In this document: one piece after another, positions 1-10,128 of the stretch
How positions within the stretch are numbered: position 1 is the stretch's first letter
How the letters are laid out: the number at the start of each line of letters is the position of its first letter
DNA from: Alphaproteobacteria bacterium HGW-Alphaproteobacteria-6
Lineage (GTDB): Bacteria; Pseudomonadota; Alphaproteobacteria; Rhodobacterales; Rhodobacteraceae
DNA: 32,533 nucleotides
NCBI GenBank assembly: GCA_002841115.1
Contig: PHEC01000029.1
Span: 1 to 32,533 of the forward strand
Direction: 5' to 3'
Position numbers and translations under genes: made by a program
Notes under the pieces: model-generated
The model's database searches: none
What the model was told of the DNA's origin: nothing
Seen by the model: the letters and a program-made list of their open reading frames with translations, nothing else

Positions 1-109
1 CGGTCTCGGTGCCGCGCGGGTCGCTGCCGCAGGCGGCCAGCAGCATCAGCCCCGCCAGCAGCGCCGGCCCGACCCGCCGCTTGCGCCATGTCCGACCGAT
101 CACCGCCAT
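1..109 (-). CDS. Putative lipoprotein, 5' end only (possibly YjbF/GfcB-like)
   Basis: This is the first 36 codons of a leftward gene that runs off the left edge. The ATG at 109 overlaps the end of yjbH by 10 bases, so the two are probably translated together. A GTG at 103 giving a GTGA overlap is an alternative start. The visible peptide has a basic N-terminus (WRKRR), a hydrophobic stretch (ALLAGLMLLAAC) and a clear lipobox LLAAC followed by GSD. This is a lipoprotein signal cleaved before Cys, and the Ser after the Gly suggests outer-membrane sorting. In enteric bacteria YjbH/GfcD is encoded next to the lipoprotein YjbF/GfcB, so that identity is a reasonable guess from position. The mature domain is not in the window to confirm it. 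Confidence 0.6.
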   Translation of the reverse strand, partial: MAVIGRTWRKRRVGPALLAGLMLLAACGSDPRGTET

Positions 110-2226
110 ACCCGGCCCCATTCCTCGGACAATTCGCCCTGATGACTGCCGCGGATCGTCTCGTAAAGCCGACCGTCCACCGCCAGACGCGCGCCGCCAT
201 CGCGGTTCAGCGGCCGGATCGTGGTGTCGACCGTGCCGGTCGACGGCCGCCCCGTCGCCCAGCCCAAGGGGATGGTCACCCGGATGCCCTTGTCGAACGA
301 TCCTTCGCCGAACTCGCGCGACGACAGGTCGGTGACGGTGGCGAAGGCGCCGACCCGGACGCCATTGGCAAACTCGCGGTCCAGCGTGAAGGTCGCCCCC
401 CAGTCCTTGGCCAGATAGCGGCCGACATCAAGCTGGGCCAGAAAGCCCTTGCCGAGATCGTAATAGGCCGAGGCATGGCCGGTCGCGACCTCGTAATCCT
501 GAAAGCCGAGAAGCTGGTCGAAATTGCGCTGGCCGGTGTAGTTGACCTCGACCCCGAGGGCGAGCGGGCTGTCGACCCGCTTCCACAGCACCTCGCCCGA
601 GACGCCGCCGAACATCCGTTCCAGATAGCCGACGGTGAGGCGCGCATAAAGATCGGGCGCCGGGCGGGCATAGCCCGCCAGCGTCAGATGCTCGATCACC
701 GGGTCTTCCTGCTTTTGGTATTCGGCAAGGTCGGAACGGACATGCTGGATGATCGAATCCGACTTGCGGGTGATCTCGTCAAGATTGCCGAGCGCCTTCT
801 GGCGCACCGCCCCCGAAGCGAACAGGCCGGGCCGGATCTCGGCCCGCCCGCCCAGGCGCAGGCCGACATCGCCGCGGAGCGGATCATCGGGATCGAAGAT
901 GTTCAGATCGACATAGGGTGCGGCCGACCACAGGAAGCGCGGGTAAAGACCGTCGGTGCGGCTCAGCCCGCCATCCGAGACGCGCAGCGCATCGCCGAAG
1001 CTGACCCGCGCCAGAAGCGCGCCCGAGGCTTCATGTTCCAGCGCCTCGACATCGCTGCGCCGCAGCGTGACGGCGCTTGCCGCCATCCCCCGAACCACCG
1101 GGGTGATGACGAACGTCTCGACCGAGGCGGGCAGGGCGCGGGTCAGGATCCGCGCGGTGCGCCCGATCGCCTCGGGCTCGGCGCCGTAGCGCTCGTTGCG
1201 CACCCGGACCTCGACCCTGGTCGCCGACAGCGCCATCGATTCAAGCCGCTGGCCGTCCTTCTCCAGCGCCCGGGCCACCGCGTCCTGCACCCCCGGCGCG
1301 ACCGTCGGATCGCTGACCCAGCCGGTCGACCAGGCCTCGGGGTCGGCAGCACGCGCCGGGCGCGGGCGCACCGGCAGGGGCGCGGTCTCGATCCCGCTTG
1401 GCACCGGCGAGACATGCGGGTCAAGCGCCACACTGAACTGCACGCCGATTTCGGTCCCGTAAAGATACTGCGCCGACAGGGTGTTGGTCTTGCCGATGCG
1501 GTAGTCGACGCCGAAGTTGACCGGCGACTTGCGATCGAAGCTGCCGGCGGCTTCCTCGCGCTCATAGGCGTCGGACGAATATTCCGCCTTCAGCGTCAGC
1601 CGGTCGCTGGCCTGCCAGGCGATGCCGGCGAAGGGCGCCACCTCGCCGCGAAACCACTGGTCGTCATTGGCCTTGCCGCCTTTGCCGAAATCCAGCGCGG
1701 GGCGCGATCCGAACGGGCTGCCGATGCCGCCGAGGCTGGCCAGCCGGCCCCAGCCAAGCCCGGCCGTGACCCGCAGCCGCGGCGTGAGCGATTTCGTCGC
1801 CACGACATATTCCGACGACAAAACCCCGGTGCCGACGAAATCGCGCAGGCCGATGGCGATTGCCGGGCGCAGCGCGGTCTCGCCGAAAAGCTGGTAGTGC
1901 AGGTCGAAGGAGCGGTCGTAAAGCGTCTCGCCGCCGGCGCCGACGCCGGGTATGCGCGAATAGCGGAACGCCCCGGCAAGGCCCTTGGTGACCTGGAAGG
2001 TCAGGGTGATGCGGGTGCCGGCGTCAAAGCGGAAAAAGCTGCCGCCGATGGTGCCGTCAGGTGCGCTTTCGGCGGTCGGCATGTCGATCAGGCCGGGCAG
2101 GCCGAAGCTGCCCGGGCCGAAGCCCTGCATCGGGTCGGCGGCAACCCCGAGTGCGGCCCCGAGTGCTGCCGCGACCGCGCCTGCCGCCACGCCAAGGCGC
2201 AAGAGCCTTGCCCTGCCTCTGGTCAC
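100..2226 (-). CDS. yjbH: YjbH/GfcD-family outer-membrane exopolysaccharide protein
   Basis: A 708-residue protein starts at a GTG (2226) with a GGAGG ribosome site five bases upstream. Residues 1-30 form a signal peptide (basic start, long Ala/Gly/Leu core, likely cleavage near GVAA/DPM). The mature start, with FGLPGLIDMPTAES and a following GG.FFRFD, is characteristic of the YjbH family. The rest is rich in alternating aromatic and polar strands (for example YSSDAY, YRIGKTN, LSAQYLYGT) expected of an outer-membrane beta-barrel. Family knowledge: YjbH/GfcD proteins are encoded with surface polysaccharide functions (yjbEFGH, group 4 capsule) and are predicted outer-membrane proteins of unsettled biochemical role. 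The gene is followed by an overlapping lipoprotein gene. No glycosyltransferase or Wza/Wzc gene is visible in the window, so any polysaccharide machinery must lie to the left or elsewhere. Confidence 0.85.
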   Translation of the reverse strand: MTRGRARLLRLGVAAGAVAAALGAALGVAADPMQGFGPGSFGLPGLIDMPTAESAPDGTIGGSFFRFDAGTRITLTFQVTKGLAGAFRYSRIPGVGAGGETLYDRSFDLHYQLFGETALRPAIAIGLRDFVGTGVLSSEYVVATKSLTPRLRVTAGLGWGRLASLGGIGSPFGSRPALDFGKGGKANDDQWFRGEVAPFAGIAWQASDRLTLKAEYSSDAYEREEAAGSFDRKSPVNFGVDYRIGKTNTLSAQYLYGTEIGVQFSVALDPHVSPVPSGIETAPLPVRPRPARAADPEAWSTGWVSDPTVAPGVQDAVARALEKDGQRLESMALSATRVEVRVRNERYGAEPEAIGRTARILTRALPASVETFVITPVVRGMAASAVTLRRSDVEALEHEASGALLARVSFGDALRVSDGGLSRTDGLYPRFLWSAAPYVDLNIFDPDDPLRGDVGLRLGGRAEIRPGLFASGAVRQKALGNLDEITRKSDSIIQHVRSDLAEYQKQEDPVIEHLTLAGYARPAPDLYARLTVGYLERMFGGVSGEVLWKRVDSPLALGVEVNYTGQRNFDQLLGFQDYEVATGHASAYYDLGKGFLAQLDVGRYLAKDWGATFTLDREFANGVRVGAFATVTDLSSREFGEGSFDKGIRVTIPLGWATGRPSTGTVDTTIRPLNRDGGARLAVDGRLYETIRGSHQGELSEEWGRVWR

Positions 2227-2408
2227 ACTGCCCTCCGGGTGCGTCGCATTTTTCGGCGACTATACATGGATCCACCCCGGCTTTAAGGGCCAAGCGGCAG
2301 GGCCGGCAAGAATAATCCCGATGTGCGCCGCAGCGGTCACCGGCGCCGGGCGGAAACCCGCCGCGGCGCCGGCCGGCAAGGTCGCCACCCCGGAACCCGC
2401 CGGGCCGG
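2227..2408. other. Intergenic region between the alcohol dehydrogenase and yjbH
   Basis: This 182-base gap separates two leftward genes. It holds a strong GC-rich hairpin just after the alcohol dehydrogenase gene (see terminator entry). Near yjbH, reading leftward, there is a possible -10 box TATAGT about 45 bases before the GTG start, with only a weak TTAAAG 16 bases further up. A 14-codon reading frame beginning next to that -10 box ends over the yjbH start, but nothing supports it as a gene. Confidence 0.4.
2342..2370 (-). terminator. GC-rich hairpin after the alcohol dehydrogenase operon
   Basis: The arms GGCGCCG-GGCGG and CCGCC-G-CGGCGCC flank an AAAC loop, giving about 12 base pairs with one bulged G, roughly 40 bases past the stop codon at 2409. 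No T-run follows in the leftward direction. It may act as a transcription end or as a 3' mRNA stabiliser rather than a classical intrinsic terminator. Confidence 0.5.
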
Positions 2409-3550
2409 TCACATGCAGGCGTCGAACAGTGCCCGGGTATTGTCGCGCGTCATCGCCACCGGATTGCCGCCGCAGGACGGATCCTCCAGCGCCATCTCGG
2501 TCAACTCGTCAAGCCGCGCCGCCTCGACCCCCATCGCGGTCAGGGTCGCCGGGATCGACAGCGCGGCGCGCAAGTCCATCACCTGCGCGCGGAACCCGTC
2601 GAAGCCGCCGGTGAAGCCGAGATAGGCCGCCGCCGCGGCGATACGGTCCTCGATGACGGCGCGGTTGAAGTCCAGCACCATCGGCATCACCACCGCATTG
2701 GTGGTGCCGTGATGGGTGCCGTAGACCGCGCCGACCGGATGGCTGAGGCTGTGGATCGCCCCCAACCCCTTCTGGAAAGCGACCGCGCCCATCGCCGCGG
2801 CGCTCATCATGTGGGCGCGCCCCTCAAGGTCGCTCGGGTCGGCAAAGACCTTGGGCAGGTTCTCGAACACCAGCCGCATCCCTTCCAGCGCGATGCCCTG
2901 GCTCATCGGGTGGTAGAAGGGGCTTGAGTAGGCTTCAAGGCAATGGGCCAGCGCATCCATGCCGGTGCCGGCGGTGATGAAGCGCGGCATCCCGACCGTC
3001 AGTTCCGGGTCGCAGATAGTGACGGCGGGCAGGAGTTTCGGGTGAAAGATGATCTTCTTCTTGTGGGTCACCGAATTGGTCAGCACCCCGGCGCGGCCGA
3101 CCTCGGATCCGGTGCCGGCGGTGGTCGGCACCGCGATGATCGGCGCGATCGTGTCGGGGTTGGCCCGGGTCCACCAGTCGCCGATATCCTCCAGATCCCA
3201 GACGCTGACCTTCTGGTCATGCATCAGCGCGATCATCTTGCCGAGATCGAGCGCCGAGCCGCCACCGAAACAGACCACCCCGTCATGGCCGCCGGCCTTG
3301 TAGGCGGCGATACCGGCGGCCATGTTGCCCTCGTGCGGGTTGGGATCGACCTCGGAGAACACCGCCCGGCCAAGGCCGGCGGCCTCGAGGATGCCCAGCG
3401 CCTGCGCGGTGATCGGCAGGCTGGCCAGCGCCTTGTCGGTGACCAGAAGCGGCCGCGTCAGCCCGACCGCCTTGCAGTGATCGGCCAGTTCCGAGATCCG
3501 CCCGGCGCCGAACTTGACCAGCGTCGGATAGGACCAGTTGCCCCTCAGTT

Positions 3551-3554
<4 letters not shown>
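2409..3554 (-). CDS. Iron-type alcohol dehydrogenase (group III)
   Basis: A 381-residue enzyme that would interconvert a primary alcohol and its aldehyde with NAD(P). The ATG at 3554 overlaps the stop of the upstream aldehyde dehydrogenase (ATGA), which fixes the start; a longer frame to 3659 lies wholly inside that gene. The nucleotide-binding GGGSALDLGK is at about 97-106 and the PTTAGTGSEV signature at 143-152. By comparison with FucO the metal ligands are D200, H204, H268 and H282, with H272 as the conserved catalytic-site histidine. All are present, so it should bind one divalent metal and be active. It is the last gene of the TRAP/ligase operon. Paired with the aldehyde dehydrogenase it would take an alcohol to an acid. 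The substrate is not readable from sequence; a gamma-glutamylated amino alcohol is the hypothesis favoured here. Confidence 0.9.
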
Positions 3555-4939
<1,385 letters not shown>

Positions 4940-4978
4940 CTGGTCCTCACTTGGCGCCCGCAGCACCTTTCACGGCAG

Positions 4979-6343
4979 CTAGAGCCGCTCGAATCCGCGT
5001 TTCACTTCCCAGTCGCTCACCACCCGGTTCTGTTCCTCGACCTCCCAGCGGGCGGCATGGACGTAGTGATCGACCACGTCGTCGCCGAAGGCCGCGCGCA
5101 GCATCTTCGAGCGGTTGGCAAGATCGGCCGCCTCGCCGAGGGTATGGGGAATCTCGCGCACCCTTTTGGCGTGATAGATGTCGCCGGCGCTTGCCGGTTC
5201 CAGTTCCAGCTTCTGCTCGATCCCGGCAAGGCCGGCGGCCAGCAGCCCGGCGCAGGCGAGATAAGGGTTGAGGTCGGCACCGCCGATCCGGCATTCGACC
5301 CGGATCGCGCCGGTATTCTCGCCGCAGACGCGAAAGCCGGCGGTGCGGTTGTCGAAGGACCAGACCGCCTTGGTCGGGGCGAACATGCCGACGACGAAGC
5401 GCTTGTAGCTGTTGACGTAAGGCGCGAGCATCAGGGTGATCTCGCGTGCATGGGTCAGTTGCCCGGCGACGTAGTGGCGCATCAGGTCGGACATGCCGTG
5501 CGGATCGGCCTCGTCGCGGAAGGCGGGCTTGGCCCCCTGCCACAGCGACTGGTGGACATGGCTTGACGAGCCGGCGCGGCGGTGGTCGTATTTTGCCATG
5601 AAGGTCGCGGCGCGGCCCTGCCCGTGCGCGATCTCCTTGATGCCGTTCTTGATGATCGCATGCATGTCGCAGGTGTCGAGCGCGTCGGAATATTTCGCGT
5701 TGACCTCTTCCTGCCCGGCATCGGCCTCGCCCTTCGAACATTCGATCGGGATGCCGGCATCCCAGAGCCCGTTGCGGATCGCCCGCATCACGGTCTCTTC
5801 CTTCGAGGTGCCGAAGATCGCGTAATCGGCATTGTGGCGGCCGAGGGTGCGCAGGTTCTGGTAGCCCCGGTCATGGAGCGTGTCGAAACTGTCCTCGAAA
5901 AGGTAGAATTCCAGTTCGGTCGCCATCATCGCGTCAAAGCCCATCGCCTTGGCGCGGGCGACCTGACGCTTGAGGATCGCGCGCGGGCTGACGGAAATCT
6001 CCTCATGGCTGTGGTGGTCAAGCAGGTCGCACAGCACCATCGCGGTGCCGTCCAGCCAGGGGATGCGGCGCAGCGTCGCCAGGTCGGGCTTCAGCATGTA
6101 GTCGCCATAGCCCTTTTCCCAGCCCGCCGACTTGTAGCCGGGAACCGTGGCCATTTCGACATCGACGGCCAGAAGGTAGTTGCAGCAATGGGTCTCTTGC
6201 CAGGCGCTGTCGATGAAATGGCGCGCGACGAAACGCTTGCCCATCAGCCGCCCCTGCATGTCGGGAAAGCAGGCAAGAACGGTGTCGATCTCGCCGGCGG
6301 CCACCGCTTTCTTCAGCGCGTCGAACGTCAGGTTTGCAGGCAT
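4979..6343 (-). CDS. Glutamine-synthetase-like gamma-glutamyl-amine ligase (PuuA/GlnT/GlnA4 group)
   Basis: A 454-residue member of the glutamine synthetase fold. The ATG at 6343 has an AAGGGG site ten bases upstream; a GTG at 6367 is less likely. Metal and ATP-site features are visible: E143/E145 in ATELEF, Glu residues in the CSKGEADAGQEE segment (about 202-213), SHVH at 261-264, and the NRTAGFRV arginine segment at 332-339. The divergence from classical GlnA in this last region, and the TRAP/oxidoreductase neighbours, fit the homologues that join glutamate to an amine other than ammonia (PuuA for putrescine, GlnA4 for ethanolamine, IpuC for isopropylamine). It would use ATP and glutamate in the cytoplasm to make a gamma-glutamyl amide. 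Which amine it uses cannot be told from sequence, and a housekeeping nitrogen-assimilation role is less likely in this context. Confidence 0.82.
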   Translation of the reverse strand: MPANLTFDALKKAVAAGEIDTVLACFPDMQGRLMGKRFVARHFIDSAWQETHCCNYLLAVDVEMATVPGYKSAGWEKGYGDYMLKPDLATLRRIPWLDGTAMVLCDLLDHHSHEEISVSPRAILKRQVARAKAMGFDAMMATELEFYLFEDSFDTLHDRGYQNLRTLGRHNADYAIFGTSKEETVMRAIRNGLWDAGIPIECSKGEADAGQEEVNAKYSDALDTCDMHAIIKNGIKEIAHGQGRAATFMAKYDHRRAGSSSHVHQSLWQGAKPAFRDEADPHGMSDLMRHYVAGQLTHAREITLMLAPYVNSYKRFVVGMFAPTKAVWSFDNRTAGFRVCGENTGAIRVECRIGGADLNPYLACAGLLAAGLAGIEQKLELEPASAGDIYHAKRVREIPHTLGEAADLANRSKMLRAAFGDDVVDHYVHAARWEVEEQNRVVSDWEVKRGFERL

Positions 6344-6370
6344 TGCGGTTTTTCCCCTTGTCACCACGTC

Positions 6371-6394
6371 GGGCGCGGCGTTGCCGCCGCGCCC
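6371..6394 (-). terminator. Perfect hairpin between dctP and the ligase gene
   Basis: GGGCGCGGCG-TTGC-CGCCGCGCCC is a perfect 10-bp stem with a four-base loop, in the 72-base gap after dctP. There is no T-run. It probably protects the dctP mRNA or partly ends transcription, so that the binding protein is made in excess over the enzymes downstream. Confidence 0.55.
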
Positions 6395-6415
6395 GTCTTG
6401 TCACGCCGCCACCGC

Positions 6416-7456
6416 TCAGGTGTAGCGGTAGGGCCGCCCGGCCTTGACCATGGTGTCGTTGTATTTCTTGATGATCTCGACGACCTTGGCCTTGGTCTCG
6501 CTTTCGGCGGCAATCTCTTCCCAGAACTTCTGCGCCTCGGCCTCGACCTGCCCCCATTCGGCATCCGAGATCGAAGTCAGCTTCAACTCGCTTCCCTCGA
6601 CGCGCAATTGCGCCTCGCCGGCCCAATACCAGTGCTGGCGATAGTAGTGCGAGCTGTCGAAGGCGACCTTGATCATGGTCTGAAGATGCGGCGGCAGTTC
6701 GTTCCAGCGGTCCATGTTGGCGAAGAAATGGCCGATCCAGGCGCCCGAGATGTTGTTGGTCAGGAAGTAGTCGGTGACATTGGCCCAGCCCACCGTGTAA
6801 TCCTCGGTGATGCCCGACCAGGCGATGCCGTCGAGCTCGCCGGTCTGCAACGCAACTTCGACATCCTCCCAGGGCAGGGTGACCGGCACCACGCCGAAGC
6901 GCGACAGGAAGCGGCCCGCCGTCGGGAAGGTGAAGATCCTGAGCCCGTTCAGCTGTGCGAGCTCGGTGATCGGCTTCTTGGTGGCGAAGTTCGCCGGATC
7001 CCAGGACCCGGCCGAGATGTGCTTGACCCCGACCTTGGCATATTCGTCGGCCCAGATGTCGCCCAGCCCGTAGTGGTTGAACAAGGCCGGCACATCCAGC
7101 GAGTAGCGCAGCGCGAAGGGGAAGTAGCCGCCGAAGACGGTGACATCGGTCGGCGAGGCCATGCTGTCGTCATCCGACTGCACCGCGTCGATCGTGCCCT
7201 TCTGCATGGCCCGGAACAACTCGCCGGTCGGCACCAGCTGATCGGCGAAGAAAAGCTCGATCTCCATCTGGCCCTGCGCCATCTCGTTGAAGGCATCGAT
7301 CGCCGGCTTGATCACATGCTCGCCCAGCGCCGGGCCGGCATAGGTCTGAAGCCGCCACTTGATCGGCGCCTGCGCGCGCACCGCGGGTGCGGCCAGTGCG
7401 GTCGCGGCCCCGGCGGCAGCGCCGGCGGCCAGAAACTTGCGTCTTGTCGTGGTCAT
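6416..7456 (-). CDS. dctP: TRAP transporter substrate-binding protein, DctP family
   Basis: A 346-residue periplasmic solute receptor. The ATG at 7456 has a strong AAGGAGA site five bases upstream. The N-terminus TTRRKFLAAG, followed by an Ala-rich stretch ending AVRAQA, is a twin-arginine signal peptide, so the protein is probably exported folded. The mature part has the DctP pattern: an early KWRLQTY strand, FFADQLVPTGELFRAMQKGTIDA near 80-100, and a central W-rich ligand segment (SGITEDYTVGWANVTDY). The Arg that in many DctP proteins pairs with a ligand carboxylate cannot be placed with certainty, so the ligand is open. It is encoded after DctM (41-base gap) and before the ligase, implying that its ligand feeds the gamma-glutamylation and oxidation enzymes downstream. 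Confidence 0.9.
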   Translation of the reverse strand: MTTTRRKFLAAGAAAGAATALAAPAVRAQAPIKWRLQTYAGPALGEHVIKPAIDAFNEMAQGQMEIELFFADQLVPTGELFRAMQKGTIDAVQSDDDSMASPTDVTVFGGYFPFALRYSLDVPALFNHYGLGDIWADEYAKVGVKHISAGSWDPANFATKKPITELAQLNGLRIFTFPTAGRFLSRFGVVPVTLPWEDVEVALQTGELDGIAWSGITEDYTVGWANVTDYFLTNNISGAWIGHFFANMDRWNELPPHLQTMIKVAFDSSHYYRQHWYWAGEAQLRVEGSELKLTSISDAEWGQVEAEAQKFWEEIAAESETKAKVVEIIKKYNDTMVKAGRPYRYT

Positions 7457-7497
7457 CGGTCTCTCCTTGCTGGTTGGTCCCTCTTGGCGGGGCTTGG

Positions 7498-8823
7498 TCA
7501 CTTTGAATAGACGTGTTCGGGCAGCCACAATGCAATCTGCGGGAAGATCATCACCAGCGCCAGCGCCAGGATCATCACGCCGACGAAGGGCACGATCGAC
7601 CGGTAGATGTCTGCCAGGCTGATCTCGGGCGGCGCCATCGCCCGCATCAGGAACAGGTTGTAGCCGAAGGGCGGGGTCATGTAGGCGATCTGGCTGGTGA
7701 TGGTGTAAAGAACACCATACCAGATCAGGTCGAAGCCGAGCACCCCGACCAGCGGGATATAGAGCGGCGCGACGATCACCAGCATCGCGGTATCGTCCAG
7801 GAATGTGCCCATGATCAGGTAGGAAAGCTGCATCAGGATCAGGACTTCCCAGGGCCCGAGGCCAAGCTTGCCGATAAAGAACCCCTCGATCGCCTTGACC
7901 GCGCCAAGCCCGTCGAAGACCGCCCCGAAGGCCAGCGCCGCCAGGATGATCCACATGAACATGCACGAGATCGCCAGCGTCTGGCGGGTCGATTCCTCGA
8001 ACACCTTGCGGGTGAAACGGCCCTTTACCACGGCGGCAAAGACCGAGGCCAGCGCGCCGACGACCGAGCTTTCGACCAGGCTGGTCTTGCCGTAGACGAA
8101 GGGCACCATCATCACCAGGAAGATGATCAGCGGCAGAATGCCGGCCTGCAGCAGCCGCAGCTTCTCGGCGCGGCTGATCCCGGCCAGTTCATCGGGCGCC
8201 AGCACCGGGCCGAGGGCGGGGTTCAGCTTGCAGCGAAACCAGATGTAGAGGATGAACATCGAAGCCATCATCAGCCCCGGAAACACGCCCGCCAGCCACA
8301 ATTGCCCGACCGGCTGGCGCGCGATCATCGCGTAAAGCACCAACACCACCGAGGGCGGCACCAGGATGCCAAGGCTCGATCCGGCCTGGATCACCCCGGT
8401 CACCATCAGCTTGTCGTAGTTGCGCTTCAGCAGTTCGGGCAGCGCGATGGTCGCGCCGATCGCCATGCCGGCGACGGAAAGCCCGTTCATCGCCGAGATC
8501 ACCACCATCAGCGCGATGGTGCCGATCGCCAGCCCGCCCGGCACCGGGCCGAACCAGACATGGAACATCCGGTAAAGATCGTCGGCTAGGCGGCTCTCGC
8601 TCAGCACATAGCCCATGAAGATGAACATCGGCAGGGTCAGAAGCGGATACCATTTCATCAGCTTCATCGCCGCCGAAAAGCCAAGGTCGGACCCGCCGAC
8701 CCCCCAGAGCGAGACCGAGGCGGCGACCGCGACGAAGCCGATCGCGCCGAACACCCGCTGTCCGGTCATCATCATCACCATCATGGTGCTGAACATCGCG
8801 ATGGCGATCATGTCATGGGACAT
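7498..8823 (-). CDS. dctM: TRAP transporter large permease, DctM family
   Basis: A 441-residue integral membrane protein with about a dozen hydrophobic segments, the Na+-coupled translocating subunit of a TRAP importer. The start (8823) overlaps the DctQ stop as TGATG, typical of coupled translation. Recognisable DctM features are SAMNGLSVAGMAIGATIALPEL, GVIQAGSSLGILVPPSVVLVLYA, the repeated related motif MGTFLDDTAMLVIVAPLYIPL, and ITSQIAYMTPPFGYNLF near the C-terminus. The last two sit where the family's ion and substrate path is expected. It works with the DctQ and DctP genes on either side. Length and topology are normal for the family, with no sign of damage. Confidence 0.95.
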   Translation of the reverse strand: MSHDMIAIAMFSTMMVMMMTGQRVFGAIGFVAVAASVSLWGVGGSDLGFSAAMKLMKWYPLLTLPMFIFMGYVLSESRLADDLYRMFHVWFGPVPGGLAIGTIALMVVISAMNGLSVAGMAIGATIALPELLKRNYDKLMVTGVIQAGSSLGILVPPSVVLVLYAMIARQPVGQLWLAGVFPGLMMASMFILYIWFRCKLNPALGPVLAPDELAGISRAEKLRLLQAGILPLIIFLVMMVPFVYGKTSLVESSVVGALASVFAAVVKGRFTRKVFEESTRQTLAISCMFMWIILAALAFGAVFDGLGAVKAIEGFFIGKLGLGPWEVLILMQLSYLIMGTFLDDTAMLVIVAPLYIPLVGVLGFDLIWYGVLYTITSQIAYMTPPFGYNLFLMRAMAPPEISLADIYRSIVPFVGVMILALALVMIFPQIALWLPEHVYSK

Positions 8824-9329
8824 CAGAGGTCTTCCCCGCGCAGCCGCGCCACGTCGCGGAAGAAAAAGGCGATGGCTTGCAACAGCATCAGGAAGATGCC
8901 CAGGCACATGACGATCTTGATCGGCGCCATGTAGGGCCGCCAGGCGGTCGGGCTGCGCTCGTTGTATTGCAGCGAATAGGCGGTGCTTTCGACCGCGCCG
9001 TAAAGCAGCACACCCAGATAGAACATCAGCGCGAAGATCGAGAAGGCATCGACCCAGGCGCGGGTGCGGTCCGACCAGCGGCCGTAAAGCAGGTCCATCC
9101 GCACGTTGCTGTCCAGTTGCAGCGAATAGGGCCCGCCCAGCATGTAATAGGCGACCATGGTGAACTGCGCCATCTCCAGGGTCCAGAGCGCGTTCTGCCG
9201 GATGATGTTGGTGAACGAGGACCACAAGAGGATCCCCATCAGCACGAAGAGCAGATACATGCTGAACCGTCCGACCCGGTAGTTCAGCGCATCGACAAGG
9301 CGCACATAGGTCCTGATCCAGTTAGGCAT
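8823..9329 (-). CDS. dctQ: TRAP transporter small permease, DctQ family
   Basis: A 168-residue membrane protein with four hydrophobic segments (near YLLFVLMGILLW, FTMVAYYMLGGPY, FSIFALMFYLGVLLYG and MCLGIFLMLLQAIAFFF), the usual DctQ layout that scaffolds DctM. The ATG at 9329 overlaps the amidohydrolase stop (ATGCCTAA), favouring coupled translation. An ATG at 9356 would add nine basic residues but has no ribosome site, so the shorter form is preferred with moderate certainty. The motif N-V-R-M-D-L after GGPYSLQLDS is typical of DctQ. The 3' end overlaps dctM by one base. Confidence 0.88.
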   Translation of the reverse strand: MPNWIRTYVRLVDALNYRVGRFSMYLLFVLMGILLWSSFTNIIRQNALWTLEMAQFTMVAYYMLGGPYSLQLDSNVRMDLLYGRWSDRTRAWVDAFSIFALMFYLGVLLYGAVESTAYSLQYNERSPTAWRPYMAPIKIVMCLGIFLMLLQAIAFFFRDVARLRGEDL

Positions 9330-10128
9330 GTCGGGCGGCCGCCTTTTCCGTGTCATGGCGTGACGCGGGCCGGACCCGGTCCAGTGCCGCCGCCAGCACC
9401 GGGGCCAGCGTCTCGGCCATCCGGTCCTCGGCCGCGGCAGTGTCCAGAAGATCGTTGCGGATCTCCAGCATCACATTCATCAGCCCGTAGGGCGTCGCCT
9501 GAAGGCGCAGCGTATGGGTCACGTCGTCGGCCGCCGAATAGGGTGCATTCAGCGCCGCGTTCAGCCCGGTCCGCGCCCCTGCCTCGACCAGAACCGCCTC
9601 GGCCAGGGCCGGGTCGGCGTCATGGATCACCCCGAACTCGACCGCGCGGGGTGCGCCGAACCAGACCGGGGTGAAGCTGTGGACGGTGACGATCACCGGC
9701 GCCGGGCCGGTGGCGATGCGCCGGGCGATCTCGGCGTGCAGGGCGGCGTGGAACGGCAGGTAGACCGCATTGACCCGCGCCAGCCGCGCCTCGGGGCCAA
9801 GGCCGGCATTGCCGGGAATCTCGTGGATCTCGCTTCTTGCAGCGATGGCGCCGGCGGCATCGGGCGCGCGGTTGAGGTCATAGACGAGGCGCGAGACCGT
9901 GGCCGAAACCAGCGGCGCGCCCAGCCGCCGCGCCAGCCCGCGCGCCAGCCCCAGCGCGCCCGGATCCCAGGCGATATGGGCGCGGCGCTGCGCCTCGGAC
10001 AGGCCAAGCGTGCCGAATTCGGCGGGAAAGTGATTCGAGGCATGTTCGCAGACAATCAGGAACGGCCCCGGCGCCGCGGCATTCTCGATGCGCGCCACCT
10101 CGCCGCCGATGTCCAGCTTCGCCGTCAT
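9322..10128 (-). CDS. N-formylglutamate amidohydrolase family protein
   Basis: A 268-residue metal-dependent amidohydrolase. The ATG at 10128 has a GGGAAGG site six bases upstream. Family features are the metal-binding IVCEHASNHFPAEFG near 25-38 and VTVHSFTPVWFG near 145-160, with AWDPGA and a conserved YDLNRAPD segment between them. The best-known member (HutG-type) splits N-formyl-L-glutamate into formate and glutamate in histidine breakdown. No other hut gene is present here. It is instead the first gene of an operon with a TRAP importer, a gamma-glutamyl ligase and two oxidoreductases. A plausible inferred role is cleaving a glutamyl amide at the end of that pathway, or removing an N-acyl group from an imported compound. 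It starts 157 bases from the divergent regulator. Confidence 0.8.
   Translation of the reverse strand: MTAKLDIGGEVARIENAAAPGPFLIVCEHASNHFPAEFGTLGLSEAQRRAHIAWDPGALGLARGLARRLGAPLVSATVSRLVYDLNRAPDAAGAIAARSEIHEIPGNAGLGPEARLARVNAVYLPFHAALHAEIARRIATGPAPVIVTVHSFTPVWFGAPRAVEFGVIHDADPALAEAVLVEAGARTGLNAALNAPYSAADDVTHTLRLQATPYGLMNVMLEIRNDLLDTAAAEDRMAETLAPVLAAALDRVRPASRHDTEKAAARHA

Noticed and set aside
2227-2271. A 14-codon reading frame just before yjbH, ending over its start
   Set aside because: No ribosome site of its own, arginine-rich by chance of base composition, and it begins at the likely -10 box.
88-2286. A 732-codon open frame on the + strand opposite yjbH
   Set aside because: It is the mirror of a well-supported minus-strand gene in high-GC DNA, with Arg/Ala/Gly-rich low-information sequence and no ribosome site.
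9322-10128. Histidine-utilisation (hut) operon membership of the amidohydrolase
   Set aside because: No hutH, hutU, hutI or hutF gene is nearby; the neighbours are a TRAP importer, ligase and oxidoreductases.
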